A program made the translations under genes and the position numbers. DNA of 64,000 nucleotides. Origin: JBLUOA01 sp048060095. Lineage in GTDB: Bacteria > Pseudomonadota > Alphaproteobacteria > Rhodobacterales > Rhodobacteraceae. Under the pieces are notes generated by a model. That model saw only the letters and a program-made list of their open reading frames with translations. It did not search any database and had not been told where the DNA came from. Of the stretch, positions 1 to 8,032 are shown piece after piece (positions within the stretch are counted from its first letter, which is position 1; the number at the start of each line of letters is the position of its first letter). The stretch spans positions 1,178,001 through 1,242,000 of the forward strand of contig NZ_JBLUOA010000001.1 of assembly GCF_048060095.1 (NCBI RefSeq). Direction: 5' to 3'.

Positions 1-699
1 GCTTGACGGGTCAAGGAACGTATCGATCCGGCGGTATTGGTAGTCTTTCAAAAACTGCCACTCGGTCCCGCGAAACTTCAGAACAGCGGTCACAGCCCCA
101 ACACCGAGGGCAATCACGCCAGCAAAATAATACCAACTGACCCCGGCGATAAACATCACGATGCCGCCGCCGGTTACAAGCAGGATCGCCGTGCCAAGGT
201 CGGGCTGTTTCAGCACCAGCATCGTTGGGATCAGGATCAGCAAAAGCGGCACGATCACCCAAAGCGGGCGGGACACCTTGCGCACATCGAGCCAGTCGTA
301 ATACGCCGCGAGGATCATTACGAGGGTGACTTTGGTAAGCTCAGACGGTTGCAGGCGCATGAATCCGAGGTCGATCCACCGCTGCGCGCCCATGCCGACG
401 GACCCGAAGAACTCCACCGCCAGCAACAGCGCGAGTGAGCCGAGATAGGCGACCCCCGCCATATTGCGCCAGAACCAGATCGGCACCATCGCGATTGACA
501 GCATCAGCACCATACCAAGCGCGAAGCGTTTGATCTGCGGCTCTGCCCACGGGGTCATGGACCCGCCCGCGACGGAAAACAGCATCAGGAAACCGATTGA
601 GGATACGGCGGTCAGCAACAGGATCACCGCCCAGTTCAGGTGCAGCACCTTGCGCAGGCCCGATGGGACGTATTTGACCTGATACTCAAGATAACTCAT
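1..699 (-). CDS. rodA: Rod shape-determining protein RodA, N-terminal 233 codons (cut by window edge)
   Basis: SEDS-family peptidoglycan glycosyltransferase, an inner-membrane enzyme that polymerises lateral-wall glycan together with PBP2. The minus frame from ATG at 699 stays open to position 1. It encodes several hydrophobic segments and the SEDS-type stretch LGFMRLQPSELTK, then KQPDLGTAI and a final RRIDTFLDP. The family is usually about 380 residues, so roughly 145 C-terminal residues lie outside the window. The start ATG overlaps the mrdA stop by 4 bp (ATGA), which implies translational coupling in the mre/mrd operon. The call rests on the conserved motif and on gene order. Confidence 0.93.
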   Translation of the reverse strand, partial: MSYLEYQVKYVPSGLRKVLHLNWAVILLLTAVSSIGFLMLFSVAGGSMTPWAEPQIKRFALGMVLMLSIAMVPIWFWRNMAGVAYLGSLALLLAVEFFGSVGMGAQRWIDLGFMRLQPSELTKVTLVMILAAYYDWLDVRKVSRPLWVIVPLLLILIPTMLVLKQPDLGTAILLVTGGGIVMFIAGVSWYYFAGVIALGVGAVTAVLKFRGTEWQFLKDYQYRRIDTFLDPSS

Positions 700-2615
700 G
701 CGCGATCACTTACCTCGGTCGGGTTCATTGGATCACGCAGTTCGAGGGTGCGCTGCATCTCTTCCGCCTTGGCGCGCTCGCTGGACGGATACGCCTCAAG
801 TGGTGGATAGCCGTTGTAGAGCGCGAATAGCAGAAGGTCGCGAGCGACGGGCGCGGCCGCGGTCGATCCGCCGCCGCCGTGTTCGACAACAACAGACGCG
901 GCAAAGCGCGGGTTGTCGAACGGTGCAAACCCGACAAACAGCGCATGGTCGCGTTGTTCCCACGGAACATCTTGATTGCGGACGATGGTATTGCGAACCT
1001 GGCTGGTGCCGGTCTTACCTGCGAGGCGGAAGGCATCTTCGACGATGCGCGACCGATAGGCCGTGCCGCGCCGGTGGTTTGACACAGCATACATCGCCTG
1101 CCGCACCTGCCGCAGCAGGTTCTCGTTAAGGCCCAGCGGCTCCCCACCGATCACGGGCGTTTCAACACCGTCAATGGATTTAATCAGACGCGGCGAAATC
1201 GCGCGCCCCGTCGCGAGCCGCGCGCACATCACGGCGAGTTGCAGCGGAGAGGCAAGCACGAAACCCTGGCCGATGGCGGAGTTCAGCGTATCGCCGATCT
1301 GCCAGCCCTCCTGGCGATTTGCGCGCTTCCACGCCTTGGTCGGGGTAAGTCCTTCGGCCACCGCGGACATCGGAATATCGTGGCGTTGCCCGAGGCCCAG
1401 ACGTCGCGCCATCTCGGTAATCTTTTCGATCCCGACCCGCTGGGACAGATCGTAGTAATAGACGTCGCAGGATTTCTGGATGCTTTCGAACAGGTTGACC
1501 CAGCCATGTCCGCCCCGCTTCCAGCAGTGGAACCGCCGCCCGCCGACCGTCGTATGGCCGGGGCAATAGACCGTGTCGTCGGGCGTCGCGACACCCGCTT
1601 CCATCGCGGCAAGCGCGGTGATCATTTTGAAGGTTGATCCTGGCGGATAGGTGCCCTGAACCGCCTTACCCGCCAACGGGCGGTATTTGTTTTCGGTCAG
1701 CGACGTGTAATCGGCGACTGAAATGCCCCGCACGAATTTGTTGGGATCGAAAGACGGAGAGGATGCAGCCGCCAGCAGGTCCCCCGTCTGCGTATCGATC
1801 ACAACGGCAGAGGCGCTTTCCGCCCCAAGACGCGCCAGCGCGAAGTTTTGCAGCGCCGCGTCAATCGACAATTGCAAGTCGTTGCCCGGCTCCCCCGCAT
1901 CGCGATCAAGTTCGCGCATCACACGTCCGGTCGCGTTGACCTCAATCCGCCGCGAACCGGCCTTGCCGCGCAGTTGCATTTCCAACTTTGCCTCGACCCC
2001 GGTTTTGCCGATCTGGAATTTCGGGATTTGCAGCAGTGGGTCAGGATCGTCGAGTTTATCAAGATCATAGTCGCTGACCGGTCCGACATATCCGACGACA
2101 TGCGCCAGATCCGGGCCCATCGGATACATCCGCGACAGGCCAACGCCGGTCGTGACGCCGGGCAGGGCGGGGGCGTTCACCGCGACCTTGGAAACATCAT
2201 CCCAGCTTAGCCGATCCGCTACCGTGACTGGAACAAAGGGGCTGCGGCGGTTCATCTCGCGCAGGGCGCGTTCCCGATCCTCATCCGCGAGGGGCACGAG
2301 CTTTGACAGTCGTTCCAGCACGTCTTCGACATCGCCCGCGTCTTCGCGCACCATGACGATGCGGTAGTTCTGTTCATTGGCGGCAAGCGGCGCGCCGTTC
2401 CGGTCAAAGATCAGACCGCGGGCGGGCGGCAGCAGGCGAAGGTTGATGCGGTTTTCCTCGGCCAACAGCCGAAACTGATCGGCCTGTTCGACCTGAAGAT
2501 AGCGCATCCGCAATCCAAGCACGCCGACAAAAGCCAGCTGCGTGCCCCCCATCAGTAAGCCGCGACGGGTGATCTTGCGGGCGCTTTCCTCGGTATCCTT
2601 CGGGGATCGCTTCAT
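696..2615 (-). CDS. mrdA: Penicillin-binding protein 2 (elongasome transpeptidase)
   Basis: Class B PBP that cross-links lateral-wall peptidoglycan in the elongasome; RodA is its partner. The 639-residue protein has a short basic N-terminus and one membrane anchor (about residues 18-36), a PBP dimerisation region, and a transpeptidase domain. The three active-site motifs are visible: STFK at 327-330 (nucleophile Ser327), SCD at 382-384, and KTG at 534-536. The length is normal for PBP2. It overlaps mreD upstream and rodA downstream by 4 bp each, so the operon is tightly coupled. The start ATG at 2615 lies within the mreD stop region. Confidence 0.96.
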   Translation of the reverse strand: MKRSPKDTEESARKITRRGLLMGGTQLAFVGVLGLRMRYLQVEQADQFRLLAEENRINLRLLPPARGLIFDRNGAPLAANEQNYRIVMVREDAGDVEDVLERLSKLVPLADEDRERALREMNRRSPFVPVTVADRLSWDDVSKVAVNAPALPGVTTGVGLSRMYPMGPDLAHVVGYVGPVSDYDLDKLDDPDPLLQIPKFQIGKTGVEAKLEMQLRGKAGSRRIEVNATGRVMRELDRDAGEPGNDLQLSIDAALQNFALARLGAESASAVVIDTQTGDLLAAASSPSFDPNKFVRGISVADYTSLTENKYRPLAGKAVQGTYPPGSTFKMITALAAMEAGVATPDDTVYCPGHTTVGGRRFHCWKRGGHGWVNLFESIQKSCDVYYYDLSQRVGIEKITEMARRLGLGQRHDIPMSAVAEGLTPTKAWKRANRQEGWQIGDTLNSAIGQGFVLASPLQLAVMCARLATGRAISPRLIKSIDGVETPVIGGEPLGLNENLLRQVRQAMYAVSNHRRGTAYRSRIVEDAFRLAGKTGTSQVRNTIVRNQDVPWEQRDHALFVGFAPFDNPRFAASVVVEHGGGGSTAAAPVARDLLLFALYNGYPPLEAYPSSERAKAEEMQRTLELRDPMNPTEVSDRA

Positions 2616-3151
2616 ACCTTTAACCTTTGTCGATCAAGGTCACCGGGTGCAAGTCTTACGATTCCGAATGCGAATTTCGACACCAGAACCACCAAGGGGT
2701 AGGCGAGCGTCGTCGCCACGAACTGCAGCATTGTCAGGCCGAAAGCGGGCGGCTCCACCACCGCGATCATCAGCACCAGACGATAACCGATCATCACCGA
2801 GGCGATGACTGTCGCCACAACGGCCCATTCTAGGGCGAAGGGAAATTCCTGCATCAAATGGCTGCGGCTGCGCAGAAACTCCGTCGCGAGGACGATCAGC
2901 GCGGTCATCAGCCCCAGTGGCCGCATGAAAAAGACGTCAGCGACAAAGAACACGGCCACGATAGACAGCGCGGGTACATAGTCGGGCCGACGCAACACCC
3001 ACGCGGCGGCGAGGCAGACCAGAAGATCAGGCGCGGCCCAACGGCTCGGCTGTGTTTGAAGCGGTAGAAGGTGGAGGAAGATGATGATGGCCGACAGTCC
3101 AATGAACAGGGCCCGATTGCTCCACCGTCGCGTTGTGGCCGGATCAACCAT
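2612..3151 (-). CDS. mreD: Rod shape-determining protein MreD
   Basis: Small integral membrane protein of the elongasome that bridges MreC and the PBP2/RodA pair. The 179-residue sequence is almost entirely hydrophobic, with about five membrane segments (for example FIGLSAIIIFLHLLPL and ALSIVAVFFVADVFFM). Individual MreD motifs are weak, so the call leans on size, hydrophobicity and position between mreC and mrdA. The start ATG (3151) overlaps the mreC end by 8 bp. Confidence 0.9.
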   Translation of the reverse strand: MVDPATTRRWSNRALFIGLSAIIIFLHLLPLQTQPSRWAAPDLLVCLAAAWVLRRPDYVPALSIVAVFFVADVFFMRPLGLMTALIVLATEFLRSRSHLMQEFPFALEWAVVATVIASVMIGYRLVLMIAVVEPPAFGLTMLQFVATTLAYPLVVLVSKFAFGIVRLAPGDLDRQRLKV

Positions 3152-4079
3152 TGTCGAGCGTCCCGGTCACCCCGTCCGCGGATAACGGCGACTCCTCATC
3201 CGATTCAGGCGCTGGCGGCGTTTCTGGCGCGAGCAAGCCGCCGGGATCGGTGATTTCATCATATTCGCGGCTGCGCAGCACGCGTAGAAACTCAAGCCGC
3301 TCATAATCGGCGGCCAGCAGAACCCGCAGGCGCTTGTCCGGGCCTTCCGCCACCTGACCGACGAGTTGCCCAGAGGGGAAGACCCCACCAACGCCAGAGG
3401 ACACGACCCGGTCGCCCGGTCGCACCAATTCCGGGTTCTCAAGCAGGTCTAGCAGCGGGGCAGAGGTGTTATCCCCGGCGAGCAGCGCATGTTGCCCCGA
3501 TGGTTGGATCGTCACCGGAATCCGGCTGTTGGAGTCAGTCAGCAAAATCACCCGCGCCGTATTGCGCCCAACGCCCGAAATCCGCCCGACAAGGCCGATG
3601 CCATCCATTGTGGCCCAGCCATCCTTGATCCCGTCACGTTCGCCCACATTCACCAGCACCGATTGCCGGAAGGGGGAGCCGCTATCGGCCACCACAACGC
3701 CGGTCACGAATGTCAGCAGCGGATCAAGGCGCACGTTGTTGAGGTCAAGCAGGCGGGCGTTTTTCTGTTCAAGCTGCAGAGCAGCCTCTTTCCAGGCCTT
3801 CATCTGCTGAAGTTCGCGGCGCAGTTCCTGGTTCTGTTCGTAGATGCGCTGATAGCTTTCAAAGTCAGAAAACATGTTGGCAACGGCAGTCACCGGAACC
3901 ATCGCCCATTCAAACGACGGAACGATCTGATCGATCAACTGCGCCCGCAGCCGTTCGACCCGCGGGCTGTCGATGCGCCACAGCAGAAAAATCGCGAACA
4001 GGAAAAACAACAACAGGCCGATCAGGATACGCCGGATCGGTCGGGTGAAGTTTTCGCTTTTGTTTCGGTCTTTTGCCAC
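3144..4079 (-). CDS. mreC: Rod shape-determining protein MreC
   Basis: Periplasmic scaffold of the elongasome, anchored by one N-terminal membrane helix (ILIGLLLFFLFAIFLLW, about residues 19-35). A coiled-coil stretch follows (about 75-110, with NQELRREL and LEQKNARLLDL), then the beta-rich MreC core with conserved GDRVVSSGVGGVFPSG. The last 35 residues are a Pro/Glu/Asp-rich tail. Translation probably begins at GTG 4079, since no in-frame ATG lies nearby. It is 39 bp downstream of mreB. Its 311 residues are normal for alphaproteobacteria. Confidence 0.94.
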   Translation of the reverse strand: MAKDRNKSENFTRPIRRILIGLLLFFLFAIFLLWRIDSPRVERLRAQLIDQIVPSFEWAMVPVTAVANMFSDFESYQRIYEQNQELRRELQQMKAWKEAALQLEQKNARLLDLNNVRLDPLLTFVTGVVVADSGSPFRQSVLVNVGERDGIKDGWATMDGIGLVGRISGVGRNTARVILLTDSNSRIPVTIQPSGQHALLAGDNTSAPLLDLLENPELVRPGDRVVSSGVGGVFPSGQLVGQVAEGPDKRLRVLLAADYERLEFLRVLRSREYDEITDPGGLLAPETPPAPESDEESPLSADGVTGTLDNG

Positions 4080-4117
4080 GGCCCTGCCTTCGTGCCGTCT
4101 TGTCCGGCTCTCTCAGG

Positions 4118-5158
4118 TCAACTGTCGTAGTCTATCACATGACGCAGTTGTTTTTCATATTCGAGCGCTTTGCCGGTGCCAAGGGCCACGCAGCTAAGGC
4201 TCTCATCCGCTACGGAAACGGCCAAACCGGTCTGTTCGCGCAGCGCAAGGTCCAGTTCGCCCAGCAACGCGCCGCCACCGGTCAGCATAACGCCACGATC
4301 AACGATATCGGCAGCAAGGTCGGGTGGGGTCGCTTCAAGCGCGGTCATCACGGCCTCGCAGATTTGCTGGACGGTTTCGGCCAGCGCTTCGGCAACCTGC
4401 GCTTGATTGATCTCGGTTTCTTTCGGCACACCGTTCAGCAGATCGCGCCCACGAATTTGCATGGATGCGCCGCGCCCGTCATCAGGCATACGGGCGGTGC
4501 CGATGGTCGTCTTGATACGCTCCGCCGTTGAATCCCCGACGAGGATATTCTGCTGACGACGCAGATAGCTGACCAGCGCGTCATCCATCCGGTCGCCGCC
4601 GACGCGCACGGATTGTGCGTAGACGATGTCACCAAGCGACAGCACAGCAACCTCGGTCGTGCCGCCGCCGATGTCGACGACCATGTTGCCGGTCGGGTCG
4701 GTGATCGGCATCCCGGCCCCGATAGCTGCTGCAATCGGCTCGGCGATCAGACCGGCGCGGCGTGCGCCTGCGGAAAGGACCGACTGCCGGATCGCGCGTT
4801 TTTCAACCGGGGTCGCGCCGTGGGGCACGCAAACGATGATCTTCGGTTTCGAAAACGTCGTGCGTTTGTGAACCTTGCGGATGAAGTGCTTGATCATCTC
4901 TTCCGCGGTATCGAAGTCGGCAATGACGCCTTCGCGCATCGGACGGATCGCCTGGATGCTGCCCGGGGTCCGACCAAGCATCAGCTTGGCGTCTTCGCCA
5001 ACTGCTAGCACCTTCTTCACGCCGTCCTTGATGTGGTAGGCCACAACGGACGGTTCAGACAGGATGACACCGCGCCCCTTCACGTAAACCAACGTGTTCG
5101 CAGTGCCGAGGTCGATTGCCATATCGGACGAAAATACGCCGGTGAGTCCGCTGAGCAT
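4118..5158 (-). CDS. mreB: Actin-like cell-shape protein MreB
   Basis: Bacterial actin homologue that forms membrane-associated filaments and positions the elongasome. The 346-residue protein carries the phosphate-1 motif DLGTANTLVYVKG near the N-terminus, the phosphate-2 motif VVDIGGGTTEVAV, and the adenosine motif MLTGGGALL. I prefer ATG 5158 (MLSGLTG...) because an AAGG lies about 12 nt upstream and it matches usual MreB N-termini; a TTG at 5167 is an alternative. It is the first gene of the mreBCD-mrdA-rodA operon. The promoter must lie in the 340-bp gap upstream. Confidence 0.97.
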   Translation of the reverse strand: MLSGLTGVFSSDMAIDLGTANTLVYVKGRGVILSEPSVVAYHIKDGVKKVLAVGEDAKLMLGRTPGSIQAIRPMREGVIADFDTAEEMIKHFIRKVHKRTTFSKPKIIVCVPHGATPVEKRAIRQSVLSAGARRAGLIAEPIAAAIGAGMPITDPTGNMVVDIGGGTTEVAVLSLGDIVYAQSVRVGGDRMDDALVSYLRRQQNILVGDSTAERIKTTIGTARMPDDGRGASMQIRGRDLLNGVPKETEINQAQVAEALAETVQQICEAVMTALEATPPDLAADIVDRGVMLTGGGALLGELDLALREQTGLAVSVADESLSCVALGTGKALEYEKQLRHVIDYDS

Positions 5159-5500
5159 GAGTTTCAATTACCTTCCAGATACCAAAGAGGGGACGAGACT
5201 CGCCCCCTAAGCCGAAAGGTTTATGCGTGTAAGGCCGTGTTCAGTAAAGAGGGGAGAGGTTAGATTCTTGCGCATGTTGTTGCCGAAATCCCCGATATCT
5301 GGGTGGGTAGGGGCGGTGTAATTGGGTGAAAATGTTGAAAAAGTGCTATTTTGCTTCGCTGCTTGGCCTTTCAACATCGCAAAAACATCTATAAATCACA
5401 ATTTCTGAGGTTTCGCGTTCCGGTAGAATCCGCCCGAAAATTAATTCAGATACACGCTGCTTGACGGTCAGGGCAGGCCGATCAGCCCGCCCTGAAGCAG
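5159..5500. other. 342-bp non-coding gap between mreB and leuA
   Basis: No credible gene is present. The part nearest mreB should hold its promoter and leader. An inverted repeat, ATGTTGAAA (5332-5340) and TTTCAACAT (5369-5377), flanks an AT-richer patch. On the minus strand a TTGAAA hexamer in that repeat could be a -35 element, but no good -10 follows at the right distance. A hairpin just after the leuA stop is listed separately. Confidence 0.5.
5468..5495 (-). terminator. Hairpin directly downstream of leuA
   Basis: On the minus strand TCAGGGCGGG pairs with CCTGCCCTGA over 10 bp (one G-T wobble) around an 8-nt loop. It starts 5 bp after the leuA stop. There is no clear T-tract, so it may be an RNA-stabilising or weak terminator hairpin rather than an efficient intrinsic terminator. 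Confidence 0.5.
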
Positions 5501-7051
5501 TTACGCAATCGCCGCCGGAGCGGTCTTTTCGCGCCGAACCAGAAGCCGGTTCAGGGCGTTTACGTAGGCCTTGGCCGATGCGACGACGGTATCCGTATCG
5601 GCCGACTGGCCGGTGGCGATCTTGCCGTCTTCCTCCATCCGAACGCTGACGGTGGCCTGCGCGTCGGTGCCTTCGGTCACGGCGTGAACCTGATAAAGTT
5701 GCAGGTTCACCTCATGCGGAAACAGCGTCTTCACCGCGTTGAATGTCGCGTCAACCGGGCCGTCGCCTTGCGCGGTTGTCTGGTGGTCCACGCCATCAAT
5801 CGACAGGGTAAGATCGGCGGATTGCGGCGCCTCGGTTCCGCAAATCACCCGCAGGAATTTGACCTGAATCCGGTCATGCTCCGCATCAGAAGACGAATCC
5901 CGCATCAACGCCAGCAGGTCGTCCTCATAGACTTCCTTCTTCCGGTCAGCCAGCGCCTTGAAGCGGACGAACACATCCTTCAACTGATTGTCGGCGAGGT
6001 TGTAGCCCAGCTCGCTCAGCTTCGCCTTCAGCGCGGCCCGACCGGAATGCTTGCCCAGCACGAGGTTGGTTTCCGCAAGGCCGACATCCTCGGGTCGCAT
6101 GATCTCAAACGTCTCGGCGTTCTTCAACATGCCGTCCTGATGGATACCGCTTTCATGGGCAAAAGCGTTCTTGCCGACGATCGCTTTGTTGTATTGCACG
6201 GGAAAGCCCGACACCGTCGCGACGCGGCGGCTGATGTTCATGATCTTCTGTGTGTCGATCCCGGTGCGGTAGGGCATGATGTCGTTGCGGACCTTCAGGG
6301 CCATCACGACCTCTTCCAACGCGGTGTTGCCCGCGCGTTCGCCCAGCCCGTTGATCGTACATTCGATCTGACGCGCGCCCGCTTCGACAGCGGCCAGCGA
6401 GTTCGCCGTCGCCATGCCAAGGTCGTTGTGGCAGTGGGTCGCGAAGGTGATCTCATCCGCGCCGGGCACCTTTTCGATCAGCATACGGATCAGATCGGCG
6501 CTTTCGCGGGGGGCGGTATAGCCCACCGTGTCGGGGATGTTGATCGTCGTCGCCCCGGCTTTGATCGCAATTTCGATGACGCGGCAGAGGTAATCTTCCT
6601 CTGTCCGGGTGGCATCCATCGGCGACCACTGCACGTTGTCGCAGAGGTTCCGCGCCTGCGTCACCGTTTCGTGGATGCGACCCGCCATCTCGTCTTTGGT
6701 GAGGTTTGGGATGTCCCGGTGCAGCGGCGACGTGCCGATAAACGTGTGGATGCGCGGCTGCTTGGCGTGCTTCACAGCCTCCCAACAGCGATCAATGTCG
6801 GCAGCGTTTGCACGGGCAAGCCCGCAGATCACCGAATGTTCCGCCCGTTTTGCAATCTCGCTGACGGCGTTGAAGTCGCCCTCGGACGCGATGGGAAAGC
6901 CCGCTTCGATAATGTCGACGCCCATTTCGTCGAGCATTGCCGCGATTTCCAGCTTTTCCTCATGTGTCATCGTCGCGCCGGGGCTTTGTTCGCCATCGCG
7001 CAACGTAGTGTCGAAGATCAAGACGTGGTCTTGCGCTTTTGAATCAGTCAT
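5501..7051 (-). CDS. leuA: 2-isopropylmalate synthase
   Basis: First committed step of leucine synthesis: acetyl-CoA plus 2-oxoisovalerate gives 2-isopropylmalate. The 516-residue protein has the DRE-TIM barrel signature FDTTLRDGEQSPG near residues 13-25, the metal-binding HCHND motif (near residue 206), and a C-terminal LeuA allosteric (leucine-feedback) domain covering about the last 130 residues. The length fits the long bacterial LeuA type. ATG 7051 is the only sensible start, because an ATG slightly upstream hits a stop after six codons. It is preceded by a leucine-rich leader peptide and alternative hairpins, so attenuation by leucyl-tRNA level is likely in addition to enzyme feedback. 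Confidence 0.97.
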   Translation of the reverse strand: MTDSKAQDHVLIFDTTLRDGEQSPGATMTHEEKLEIAAMLDEMGVDIIEAGFPIASEGDFNAVSEIAKRAEHSVICGLARANAADIDRCWEAVKHAKQPRIHTFIGTSPLHRDIPNLTKDEMAGRIHETVTQARNLCDNVQWSPMDATRTEEDYLCRVIEIAIKAGATTINIPDTVGYTAPRESADLIRMLIEKVPGADEITFATHCHNDLGMATANSLAAVEAGARQIECTINGLGERAGNTALEEVVMALKVRNDIMPYRTGIDTQKIMNISRRVATVSGFPVQYNKAIVGKNAFAHESGIHQDGMLKNAETFEIMRPEDVGLAETNLVLGKHSGRAALKAKLSELGYNLADNQLKDVFVRFKALADRKKEVYEDDLLALMRDSSSDAEHDRIQVKFLRVICGTEAPQSADLTLSIDGVDHQTTAQGDGPVDATFNAVKTLFPHEVNLQLYQVHAVTEGTDAQATVSVRMEEDGKIATGQSADTDTVVASAKAYVNALNRLLVRREKTAPAAIA

Positions 7052-7085
7052 GTCTGAAGTCTTTCATCTTTGTCCTAAACCCTTG

Positions 7086-7141
7086 GTTCCGGCGCGAAGC
7101 ACATCCTCTGAGCGGTCGCGCCAACCGGCACGCTCAGAGGC
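7086..7141 (-). promoter_or_regulatory. Putative leuA transcription attenuator (two mutually exclusive hairpins)
   Basis: On the minus strand, arm 1 (CCTCTGAGCG, 7141-7132) is perfectly complementary to arm 3 (CGCTCAGAGG, 7115-7106). Arm 2 (GGTTGGCGCGA, 7127-7117) pairs with arm 4 (7098-7086) except for a 2-nt bulge. Arm 2 lies in the 1:3 loop and arm 3 lies in the 2:4 loop, so the two structures exclude each other. Arm 1 contains the last codon and stop of the leader peptide, so a translating ribosome can decide the outcome. Neither hairpin is followed by a T-tract, so which one acts as terminator is not shown. Confidence 0.72.
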
Positions 7142-7224
7142 GGGTTAGGAGAAGAAGGGCGCACAGACGCAATGCACCGCCATGGCGGGGTGCTGCAATC
7201 GTCATATGTGCGTCAATCGTCATG
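7135..7224 (-). CDS. leuL: Leucine-rich leader peptide of leuA (29 aa)
   Basis: A 29-codon ORF too short for usual gene finders, lying 83 bp upstream of leuA. Seven of 29 residues are leucine: positions 18, 20, 23-26 and 29. The four consecutive Leu codons are CTT CTT CTC CTA at 7158-7147, just before the stop. The stop lies inside arm 1 of the attenuator. No Shine-Dalgarno is visible, but a -10-like TATGAT ends 8 nt before the ATG, so the mRNA may be nearly leaderless. An in-frame ATG at 7206 is an alternative start. This is the classic arrangement for ribosome-sensed amino-acid supply; the function is inferred. Confidence 0.8.
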
Positions 7225-7232
7225 GGGCAGGA

Positions 7233-7260
7233 TCATAAGCGCTTTGTTTCGGATGGAAAG
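7233..7260 (-). promoter_or_regulatory. Probable promoter of the leu leader-leuA transcript
   Basis: On the minus strand TTTCCA (7260-7255, four of six matches to TTGACA) is followed after 16 nt by TATGAT (7238-7233, five of six matches to TATAAT). The expected start site falls 1-3 nt before the leader ATG at 7224. No experimental support is available. Confidence 0.6.
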
Positions 7261-7345
7261 CGAAAAATTCGTGTGGCGTCGACCCGTGGCGGGATTGATC
7301 CGCTCGGTATTCTGGGTCGTAATCGGGATAACAGCAAGGGTGAGT

Positions 7346-8011
7346 TTGAAACGAGCACTTATCATCGGAGCCTCAGGCGGTATCGGGCAGGCGCTTGGCA
7401 GTGCTCTGCGCAATCAGGGCGCGGAGGTGGTCGGGCTGTCACGTAGCCAAGACGGACTCGATATCCGGGATGAGGCAAGCATTGCTGCGGCGCTGGAGCC
7501 ACTTTCTGGCCAATTCGACCTGATCCTGAATGTGACAGGCGCGTTGGAGATTGACGGTATGGGGCCGGAAAAGGCGATCCGCGACGTCGATGCCGACCGC
7601 TTGCATGCGCAGTTTGAGACGAACGCGTTGGGGCCGATGTTGGTGCTGAAACACGCGCTGCGCCTGATGCCCCGCGACCGACGGACGGTTTTCGCGGCGT
7701 TGTCGGCGCGTGTCGGCTCAATCGGTGATAACAGGCTCGGGGGCTGGTATTCCTATCGCGCCGCGAAGGCGGCCCTCAACCAGCTGATCCACACTGCGGC
7801 GATTGAGGTTGCGCGGACGCATAAACAAGCGATCTGCGCTGTGCTGCATCCGGGGACAGTTCAGACGGCGTTGACCAAGAAATACGTGGGCGATAATCCC
7901 GCTGTGCCACCGGAAGAGTCTGCCGCGAACCTGTTGGCGGTTATCGACGACCTCGACATATCCCAGTCGGGCGGGTTCTTCGATTGGCGTGGTGATCCGG
8001 TGGTTTGGTAG
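7346..8011 (+). CDS. SDR-family oxidoreductase (C-factor/CsgA-like)
   Basis: Short-chain dehydrogenase/reductase with a Rossmann fold that uses NAD(P)H; the substrate is unknown. The N-terminus has the cofactor motif GASGGIGQ. The catalytic YxxxK is YRAAK, preceded by the SARVGSIGDN region that carries the serine. About 221 residues is typical of the CsgA/C-factor-like SDR group. I chose TTG 7346 because AAGGGTGA sits directly upstream; GTG 7340 is the alternative. The much longer open frame starting at 7172 overlaps the leu leader and is unlikely to be used. Confidence 0.85.
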   Translation: MKRALIIGASGGIGQALGSALRNQGAEVVGLSRSQDGLDIRDEASIAAALEPLSGQFDLILNVTGALEIDGMGPEKAIRDVDADRLHAQFETNALGPMLVLKHALRLMPRDRRTVFAALSARVGSIGDNRLGGWYSYRAAKAALNQLIHTAAIEVARTHKQAICAVLHPGTVQTALTKKYVGDNPAVPPEESAANLLAVIDDLDISQSGGFFDWRGDPVVW

Positions 8012-8032
8012 GCTGGCTAGCGTAGCGCCACC

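Noticed and set aside
5684..7042. A 452-codon plus-strand frame opposite leuA
   Set aside because: Antisense shadow of leuA, whose catalytic motifs are clear.
7145..7184. A second short frame (ATG 7184) in another register within the leu leader
   Set aside because: It lacks leucine enrichment and overlaps the better leader, so it is not the sensor peptide.
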